Assembly: GCF_000420785.1 (NCBI RefSeq)
Contig: NZ_ATVP01000010.1
Coordinates: forward strand, 1-64,000
Origin: Streptococcus hyovaginalis DSM 12219
GTDB taxonomy: Bacteria > Bacillota > Bacilli > Lactobacillales > Streptococcaceae
Direction: 5' to 3'
Length of the DNA stretch: 64,000 nt
The notes under the pieces are model-generated. The model did no database searches. It saw nothing but the letters and a program-made list of their open reading frames with translations, and was not told the DNA's origin. Shown piece after piece: positions 59,276-64,000 of this stretch; the stretch's first letter is position 1, and each line of letters begins with the position of its first letter. A program made the position numbers and the translations under genes.

Positions 59276-59329
59276 TGCTTTGAAAGATTATCAAGTTTAT
59301 GATAAAATGACTTTGGAGGGTTACCGACT

Positions 59330-59827
59330 ATGATTAAAATTTTTGGTAAAATAAGATATCATTGGCAACCTGAATTATCGTGGCTTTTGATTTACTGGTC
59401 AATCACAATTACACCTATATTTATTGGATTATCTTTGCTTTTTGAGCGAACGAAAATACCATTGTCATTCTTTTTACTATTTTTACTTTTCTTAATACTA
59501 TTGGGATTAGGTTTGCATCGTTTTTTTGTCATTGAAGAAGGTGATCAATTAACGATTGTATCAATGGATATTTTCAAACCCAATAACGTCAAAATTTCGA
59601 GTATTAAAAAGGTTGAAGTAACAAAGTTAAGTATAGCCTTGATATTCGACGACAATAAAAAAAGACGCATATTTTATATGCGTAAATGGCCAAAAAAGTA
59701 TTTTTTGGATGCATTGGCAGTACACCCAAGTTTTCGTGGTGAGGTTGAGCTAGTGGATAATTTTGTGGAGCTAGACTATTTTGAAGCTTATAAGCAAGAT
59801 AAAGCCTCAAAGCTATTAGAGCATTAA
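59330..59827 (+). CDS. ebsA: EbsA family membrane protein
   Basis: A 165-residue protein with two closely spaced transmembrane helices (about 18-40 and 45-65) and a cytoplasmic C-terminal domain. It matches the streptococcal EbsA (pore-forming/YcxB-like) family; function unknown. TTGGAGGG precedes the ATG. Its last 12 bases overlap the convergent ferredoxin gene. Confidence 0.8.
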   Translation: MIKIFGKIRYHWQPELSWLLIYWSITITPIFIGLSLLFERTKIPLSFFLLFLLFLILLGLGLHRFFVIEEGDQLTIVSMDIFKPNNVKISSIKKVEVTKLSIALIFDDNKKRRIFYMRKWPKKYFLDALAVHPSFRGEVELVDNFVELDYFEAYKQDKASKLLEH

Positions 59828-60010
59828 TGCTTTTGTAGGACAGTTTTTGACAGCTTCAAGCGTAGCCAAATCATCATCTCTAAATTCGGCAATAAGATTA
59901 TCAGATTCTGTAAATTTGACAATACCGTTGTCATGATAATCAAAAACGTTAGAATAGGTCTGACAGAGTCCGCAGGCAATACATTTTTCTGGAATTAGTG
60001 ATACTTTCAT
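59816..60010 (-). CDS. Ferredoxin, single 4Fe-4S cluster
   Basis: A 64-residue electron carrier. The cluster ligands are three cysteines in CIACGLC (residues 10, 13 and 16) and a fourth in NCPTKA near residue 57, so it binds a single [4Fe-4S] cluster; the acidic surface is typical. There is no Shine-Dalgarno sequence. A TTGTTA-17-TACAAT promoter predicts transcription starting exactly at the A of the ATG. Confidence 0.92.
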   Translation of the reverse strand: MKVSLIPEKCIACGLCQTYSNVFDYHDNGIVKFTESDNLIAEFRDDDLATLEAVKNCPTKALML

Positions 60011-60016
60011 AGTATC

Positions 60017-60045
60017 ATTGTAATATGATTTTATAGATTTAACAA
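60017..60045 (-). promoter_or_regulatory. Ferredoxin promoter predicting a leaderless mRNA
   Basis: On the minus strand, TTGTTA (60045-60040), 17 bases, TACAAT (60022-60017); predicted start 60010, the A of the ATG. Confidence 0.65.
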
Positions 60046-60055
60046 GGGGGAAAGC

Positions 60056-60613
60056 ATGGCTAAGAAACCATGGGAATCAAAAATTTTTGATAGTAATAAA
60101 ACAAAGGGGGATAAAACCTCTAGAGCAGATAAGAATGGTGGTTTTTTAAGTACTCCTTTATTGACAGGCTTACTTAGTGTGTTTTTTCTTATCGTTGTTG
60201 GGATATTAATTTTTGTATTTTACACTTCTAACGGTGGTAGCGACGAAACACAAGCTACTTCTGGATTTTATCAATCTTCTACTTCTAAAGCGAAGACATC
60301 TAAGTCGTCTGAATCAGCTGCAAAAGATGAGGCATCAAATCAAGTTTCTGAAACTACAGAGACGACGGTTGCTGATGAAACAGATCAGTCCAAAACAAGT
60401 GACTCAGCAGCAACAGAAAGTTCTTCTGACAGCTCTGCTTCGTCGCAGACGGCTGGAAATGGCGAAACAATTGTTGTGCAAGCAGGAGAAGGAGCAGCAT
60501 CTATCGCAGCTCGAGCAGGTATTTCTGTTGAGCAGTTGCAAGCTTTGAACCCACAACATATGACATTGGGTTACTGGTATGCTAATCCTGGTGATCAAGT
60601 TTTTGTTAACTAA
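60056..60613 (+). CDS. SAG1386/EF1546-family surface-associated LysM protein
   Basis: A 185-residue protein with a basic cytoplasmic N-terminus, one transmembrane helix (about 42-62), a Ser/Thr/Glu-rich extracellular spacer (about 65-135) and a C-terminal LysM-like domain (about 137-185, from ETIVVQAGEGAASIAARAG). This is the layout of a family found just upstream of cmk in streptococci. It probably binds peptidoglycan. GGGGGAAAG precedes the ATG. Confidence 0.87.
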   Translation: MAKKPWESKIFDSNKTKGDKTSRADKNGGFLSTPLLTGLLSVFFLIVVGILIFVFYTSNGGSDETQATSGFYQSSTSKAKTSKSSESAAKDEASNQVSETTETTVADETDQSKTSDSAATESSSDSSASSQTAGNGETIVVQAGEGAASIAARAGISVEQLQALNPQHMTLGYWYANPGDQVFVN

Positions 60614-60633
60614 TCTGAGGAATTGAGGAGATC

Positions 60634-61314
60634 ATGAAAGCTATTCAAATTGCAATCGATGGTCCTGCTTCAAGTGGCAAAAGTACAGTAGCCAAGATTA
60701 TTGCACATAATCTTGGCTATACTTATCTTGATACAGGTGCCATGTACCGTTCAGCTACCTATCTGGCTTTGAAGCATCAGCTTGACGGTTCTAGGGTTAA
60801 CGATATTCTTGACTTGCTAGCTACCCACCCTATCACTTTTAATAAAGGAACTGAGGGACAACAAACGGTTTTGGTAGGAGGCGTCGATGTGACAGATGCA
60901 ATTCGCCAACCTGATGTTACCAACAATGTTTCTTGGGTGTCTGCCTTACCTGAAGTCCGTGAAGAGTTGGTGGCTCAACAACAGCGGATCGCTTCCCAGG
61001 GAGGCATCATTATGGATGGTCGTGATATTGGAACGGTTGTTCTCCCCGATGCTGAATTAAAAATCTTTTTGATTGCATCGGTAGAAGAACGTGCGGAACG
61101 TCGCTTCAAAGAGAATCAGAAAAAAGGCATTCTGACAGATTTTGAAACGCTAAAAGAAGAGATTGCAGCGAGAGATTACAAAGATAGTCATCGAGCGGTA
61201 TCACCTCTAAAAGCTGCGGAAGACGCCATTGTTTTTGATACAACTGGGGTATCCATTGATGGAGTTGTTGAGTTTATTCAAGAAAAAGCAAAAAAAATTA
61301 TTGACAAAGGGTAA
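60634..61314 (+). CDS. cmk: Cytidylate kinase
   Basis: Phosphorylates CMP and dCMP. The 226-residue protein has the P-loop [13 protein letters not shown], the substrate region [16 protein letters not shown] and the [16 protein letters not shown] motif. It starts 20 bases after the LysM gene. The infC promoter lies in its last codons (61301-61329). Confidence 0.96.
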   Translation: MKAIQIAIDGPASSGKSTVAKIIAHNLGYTYLDTGAMYRSATYLALKHQLDGSRVNDILDLLATHPITFNKGTEGQQTVLVGGVDVTDAIRQPDVTNNVSWVSALPEVREELVAQQQRIASQGGIIMDGRDIGTVVLPDAELKIFLIASVEERAERRFKENQKKGILTDFETLKEEIAARDYKDSHRAVSPLKAAEDAIVFDTTGVSIDGVVEFIQEKAKKIIDKG

Positions 61315-61329
61315 TCAAACTGTTATGAT
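61301..61329 (+). promoter_or_regulatory. Promoter of the infC-rpmI-rplT operon
   Basis: TTGACA (61301-61306), 17 bases, TATGAT (61324-61329) with a TG extension; it lies across the end of cmk. Confidence 0.8.
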
Positions 61330-61335
61330 AATAAC

Positions 61336-61476
61336 AATGAGAAAAGCAGAAGTGAGAACTTCTCGCCTTGCGACTAACGTTGTCTGGCCCTACATGTCAA
61401 GTTTCTTTATAGAAACATAATGTGTGCGGGCTTGATTTGTCAAGTCCGCTTTGTTTTTCTCTAAAAAAATAAAGAG
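61336..61476 (+). ncRNA. Ribosomal protein L20-type leader of infC-rpmI-rplT
   Basis: A 140-base structured leader ending in a strong hairpin (61426-61435 with 61440-61449, one G-U pair, TTTG loop) followed by a T-rich tract, i.e. a transcription attenuator. Upstream segments (GTGAGAACTTCTCGCC and AAGTTTCTTTATAGAAAC) can form further helices. By analogy with Bacillus, L20 binding would cause termination when L20 is in excess. Confidence 0.7.
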
Positions 61477-62007
61477 GTGAAGATCATAGCTAAAAAAGAT
61501 CTATTCATCAACGACGAAATTCGTGTTCGCGAAGTTCGTTTAGTTGGTCTTGAAGGTGAACAATTAGGTATCAAACCACTATCAGAAGCTCAAGCTATTG
61601 CTGATAAAGCTAATGTTGATTTAGTGCTTATCCAACCGCAAGCCACGCCACCAGTTGCTAAAATTATGGACTATGGAAAGTTCAAGTTTGAGTATCAAAA
61701 GAAACAAAAAGAGCAACGTAAAAAACAAAGCGTTGTTACTGTTAAGGAAGTTCGTCTTAGTCCTGTTATTGATAAAGGGGACTTTGAAACAAAACTTCGT
61801 AACGGGCGTAAATTCCTTGAGAAAGGGAATAAAGTTAAAGTTTCCATTCGCTTTAAAGGGCGTATGATTACTCATAAGGAAATTGGGGCAAAAGTCTTGG
61901 CAGATTTTGCTGAAGCGACTCAAGATATTGCCATTATTGAGCAAAGAGCTAAGATGGATGGACGCCAAATGTTCATGCAACTTGCACCGATTCCAGACAA
62001 GAAATAA
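61477..62007 (+). CDS. infC: Translation initiation factor IF-3
   Basis: IF-3 binds 30S and proofreads start codons. The protein is about 174-176 residues with the N-domain ([15 protein letters not shown]) and C-domain (RPLSP-like [26 protein letters not shown] and VSIRFKGR). The GTG at 61477 lies inside the Shine-Dalgarno GAGGTGA, so the true start is probably ATC 61483 or ATA 61486. Such rare start codons allow IF-3 to repress its own synthesis. It is the first gene of infC-rpmI-rplT. Confidence 0.95.
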   Translation: MKIIAKKDLFINDEIRVREVRLVGLEGEQLGIKPLSEAQAIADKANVDLVLIQPQATPPVAKIMDYGKFKFEYQKKQKEQRKKQSVVTVKEVRLSPVIDKGDFETKLRNGRKFLEKGNKVKVSIRFKGRMITHKEIGAKVLADFAEATQDIAIIEQRAKMDGRQMFMQLAPIPDKK

Positions 62008-62042
62008 CTTGTCAGATTACATTTATCAATAGGAGAAGAAAA

Positions 62043-62243
62043 ATGCCAAAACAAAAAACACACCGTGCATCAGCTAAACGTTTTAAACGTACAGGTTCAG
62101 GCGGATTGAAACGCTTCCGTGCTTTCACGTCTCACCGTTTCCACGGAAAAACTAAGAAACAACGTCGTCATCTTCGCAAAGCATCAATGGTAAGTGCTGG
62201 AGATTTCAAACGTATTAAAGCAATGCTTACTCGCCTTAAATAA
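62043..62243 (+). CDS. rpmI: 50S ribosomal protein L35
   Basis: A 66-residue, very basic ribosomal protein ([20 protein letters not shown], then a Lys/Arg-rich body). AGGAGAAG precedes the ATG. It is the second gene of the infC operon, 35 bases after infC. Confidence 0.97.
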   Translation: MPKQKTHRASAKRFKRTGSGGLKRFRAFTSHRFHGKTKKQRRHLRKASMVSAGDFKRIKAMLTRLK

Positions 62244-62298
62244 TAGGTTTCAGTAAATATTCACAGTATTATTCAGAATTATTCGGAGGAAAATATAA

Positions 62299-62658
62299 AT
62301 GGCTCGTGTTAAAGGTGGCGTTGTTTCACGCAAACGTCGTAAACGTGTTTTAAAATTAGCTAAAGGTTATTATGGAGCGAAACACATCTTGTTCCGTACT
62401 GCAAAAGAGCAAGTAATGAACTCTTATTACTATGCATACCGTGACCGTCGTCAGAAAAAACGTGATTTCCGTAAACTTTGGATCACACGTATCAATGCGG
62501 CTGCTCGCATGAATGGTTTGTCATACTCACAATTGATGCATGGTTTGAAATTGGCTGAAATCGAAGTTAACCGTAAAATGCTTGCTGATTTAGCAGTTAA
62601 TGATGCAGCAGCTTTCACAGCTCTTGCAGATGCAGCTAAAGATAAACTTGGTAAATAA
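62299..62658 (+). CDS. rplT: 50S ribosomal protein L20
   Basis: A 119-residue basic ribosomal protein required early in 50S assembly and, in Firmicutes, the autoregulator of this operon. Signatures: a start of [19 protein letters not shown], then [16 protein letters not shown] and [16 protein letters not shown] sequence ([15 protein letters not shown]). CGGAGG precedes the ATG. A terminator follows. Confidence 0.97.
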   Translation: MARVKGGVVSRKRRKRVLKLAKGYYGAKHILFRTAKEQVMNSYYYAYRDRRQKKRDFRKLWITRINAAARMNGLSYSQLMHGLKLAEIEVNRKMLADLAVNDAAAFTALADAAKDKLGK

Positions 62659-62711
62659 GCTTACTAGGTTAGTATATTGTCCCTAATCTATTATCGATAG
62701 ATGTAGGAGTG

Positions 62712-62744
62712 AAAAGTCTTGGAAATTATTCCGGGGCTTTTTTG
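62712..62744 (+). terminator. Terminator of infC-rpmI-rplT
   Basis: A 13-bp stem including three G-U pairs (62712-62724 with 62729-62741), ATTA loop, then TTTTTT. Confidence 0.8.
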
Positions 62745-62853
62745 TTATATATGCCAAAATAGGGAAGCCCTGATATTGTGAATGAGCAACACATTATTAA
62801 TACGTAGTAATAAAATGCTATAATTAGCGTATCAATTGAAATAAGATGATTAT

Positions 62854-63312
62854 ATGCCACAAAATGCAAAAGAGCGATATGTTTTCTCAATATCTATGGC
62901 TTTGATAATGGGTGCTATAATGACTGCTTGGAATCTTTGGTGGGATGATATGTTACGTCTTTCAATATTTCTACCAAGTTATTAGCTTCGTCTTGCAGTT
63001 CCCTTGATTGTTTTGTTTATCATTGTAACGCCCTTATCAATTAAATGGATGGCTTTTGTGGGGCCGAAATTGAATCTTAATTGGCAGCGTATAAATGATA
63101 TGATGCTTTTTATGATTTTCTTTATGGTGAGTCTTATGACTGTTTTTGGTTTAGTAGTGAGTCATTTACCTTTTGCTTTTTCTGTTTATTGTTTGTTATG
63201 GGTGAGAAGCTTGTCGATGTCTCTTACAGCTAGTTTTTTAGTGGCAGGACCAGTCTCGCGGAAATTATTAATTTATTATCGTCAAAGAGTTAATGCAAGA
63301 TCAGCAAGTTGA
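62854..63312 (+). pseudogene. DUF2798-like membrane protein gene with an in-frame TAG
   Basis: The frame from ATG 62854 to TGA 63310-63312 encodes 152 codons of a four-helix membrane protein resembling tandem DUF2798 repeats (FSISMALIMGAIMTAWN in the first half, MIFFMVSLMTVFGLVVS in the second). A single amber codon at 62983-62985 splits it after 43 residues; the rest of the frame is intact with no shift. It is either a recent nonsense mutation or a sequencing error. An extended -10 box TGCTATAAT lies about 30 bases upstream. Confidence 0.7.
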
Positions 63313-63342
63313 TTCACAATTTTCTAACTGTAATTCAAGGAA

Positions 63343-63370
63343 AGCACCCGCACAGCCAGGGCTTTTTTTG
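63343..63370 (+). terminator. Weak terminator before lepA
   Basis: A short stem of 5 bp with a bulge (63343-63348 with 63359-63363) followed by TTTTTTT, next to the lepA -10 box TATAAT (63372-63377). Confidence 0.5.
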
Positions 63371-63410
63371 GTATAATATAGAGTAACGATTAAAAGTATA
63401 GGAAGATCAA

Positions 63411-64000
63411 ATGAATATCGAAGATTTGAAAAGACGTCAGGAGAAGATTCGGAATTTCTCTATCATTGCTCATATTGACCATGGGAAATCAACCTTGGCT
63501 GACCGAATTTTAGAAAAAACAGAGACTGTTTCTAGTCGTGAGATGCAAGCGCAGTTGTTGGATAGTATGGACTTGGAGCGTGAGCGTGGGATTACTATCA
63601 AGCTTAATGCTATTGAACTTAATTATATGGCAAAAGATGGTGAGACTTATATTTTTCACTTGATTGACACACCGGGACATGTTGACTTTACTTATGAGGT
63701 ATCTCGTTCTTTAGCAGCTTGTGAAGGGGCTATCTTGGTGGTTGATGCGGCTCAAGGTATCGAGGCTCAAACACTAGCCAATGTCTATTTAGCTTTGGAT
63801 AATGACTTGGAAATCATGCCGGTCATCAATAAAATCGACTTGCCAGCTGCTGATCCTGAGCGTGTGCGTACTGAAGTAGAGGATGTTATTGGCCTTGATG
63901 CCTCAGATGCTGTTTTAGCTTCTGCTAAGGCTGGTATTGGTATTGAAGAGATCTTAGAGCAGATAGTGGAAAAAGTTCCTGCTCCATCAGGAAATGTAGA
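63411..64000 (+). CDS. lepA: Elongation factor 4 (LepA), N-terminal part
   Basis: A ribosome-associated GTPase; only the first 196 codons are inside the window and the gene runs off the end. The G domain is clear: G1 [13 protein letters not shown], switch I with RGITIK, G3 DTPGHVDF, G4 [14 protein letters not shown] 63411 is preceded by TAGGAAGA and gives the family N-terminus [21 protein letters not shown]. Confidence 0.97.
   Translation, partial: MNIEDLKRRQEKIRNFSIIAHIDHGKSTLADRILEKTETVSSREMQAQLLDSMDLERERGITIKLNAIELNYMAKDGETYIFHLIDTPGHVDFTYEVSRSLAACEGAILVVDAAQGIEAQTLANVYLALDNDLEIMPVINKIDLPAADPERVRTEVEDVIGLDASDAVLASAKAGIGIEEILEQIVEKVPAPSGNV

Noticed and set aside
61621..61980. 119-residue minus-strand open frame inside infC
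   Set aside because: Antisense to a conserved gene and hydrophobic only by codon mirroring.

Overview
The window reads as chromosome of a low-GC Gram-positive coccus, genus Streptococcus, probably near the pyogenic group. Evidence: the gene order O-methyltransferase / prsA / T-box / alaS, a class Ib nrdHIEF operon, ptsHI followed by a GapN-type glyceraldehyde-3-phosphate dehydrogenase, an SMK (SAM-III) leader on metK, the murZ-type murA, and the pepT / ebsA / ferredoxin / LysM / cmk / infC-rpmI-rplT block. I cannot name the species from sequence alone.

Positions 1-10768 hold the accessory region. The 3' end of a serine-rich repeat (SRR) adhesin with an LPNTG wall anchor is followed by a compact accessory Sec and glycosylation operon: secY2, asp1, asp2, asp3, secA2, gtfA, gtfB and a 55-codon asp4-like gene. 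Neighbouring genes mostly overlap. GtfA/GtfB add GlcNAc to the adhesin, Asp1-3 modify and deliver it, and SecA2/SecY2 (with Asp4) export it; sortase then anchors it.

Positions 11000-17003 hold a HAD hydrolase, an O-methyltransferase, the PrsA foldase and alaS. The alaS T-box lies about 0.4 kb upstream of the gene, with a broken gene in between. Positions 17100-24000 hold an APC permease, an unusual CDF-family transporter and the nrdHIEF ribonucleotide reductase operon on the minus strand, preceded by a pair of NrdR-box-like sites. Positions 24150-29240 hold ptsH-ptsI, gapN and a NodB-type deacetylase.

Positions 29500-47350 are mostly housekeeping: a DEAD-like helicase, udk, a GAF-domain methionine sulfoxide reductase with dnaX, birA divergent from metK, murA, a GNAT acetyltransferase, a YtoI-like HTH-DRTGG-CBS protein, methionine aminopeptidase, YihY and GtrA membrane proteins, a DHH phosphoesterase, a YghU-like glutathione transferase, a flavodoxin and a CLC transporter. 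Positions 47350-64000 hold rplS with its leader, tRNA-Arg(CCT), rodA, gyrB, ezrA, a Nudix hydrolase, glycerate kinase, a YueI-like protein, eno, pepT, ebsA, a ferredoxin, a LysM protein, cmk, infC-rpmI-rplT with its leader, and the start of lepA.

Three patterns stand out. First, six genes have a good sigma-A -10 box placed so that transcription should start at, or one base before, the ATG, which predicts leaderless mRNAs. Second, several genes are decaying: a LURP-one-like gene before alaS, a TIM-barrel gene before tRNA-Arg, a DUF2798-like gene before lepA, and remnants after murA and after the accessory Sec operon. Third, regulatory RNA is dense: T-box, SMK box, rplS leader and infC leader. 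I saw no insertion sequence, prophage or CRISPR array.
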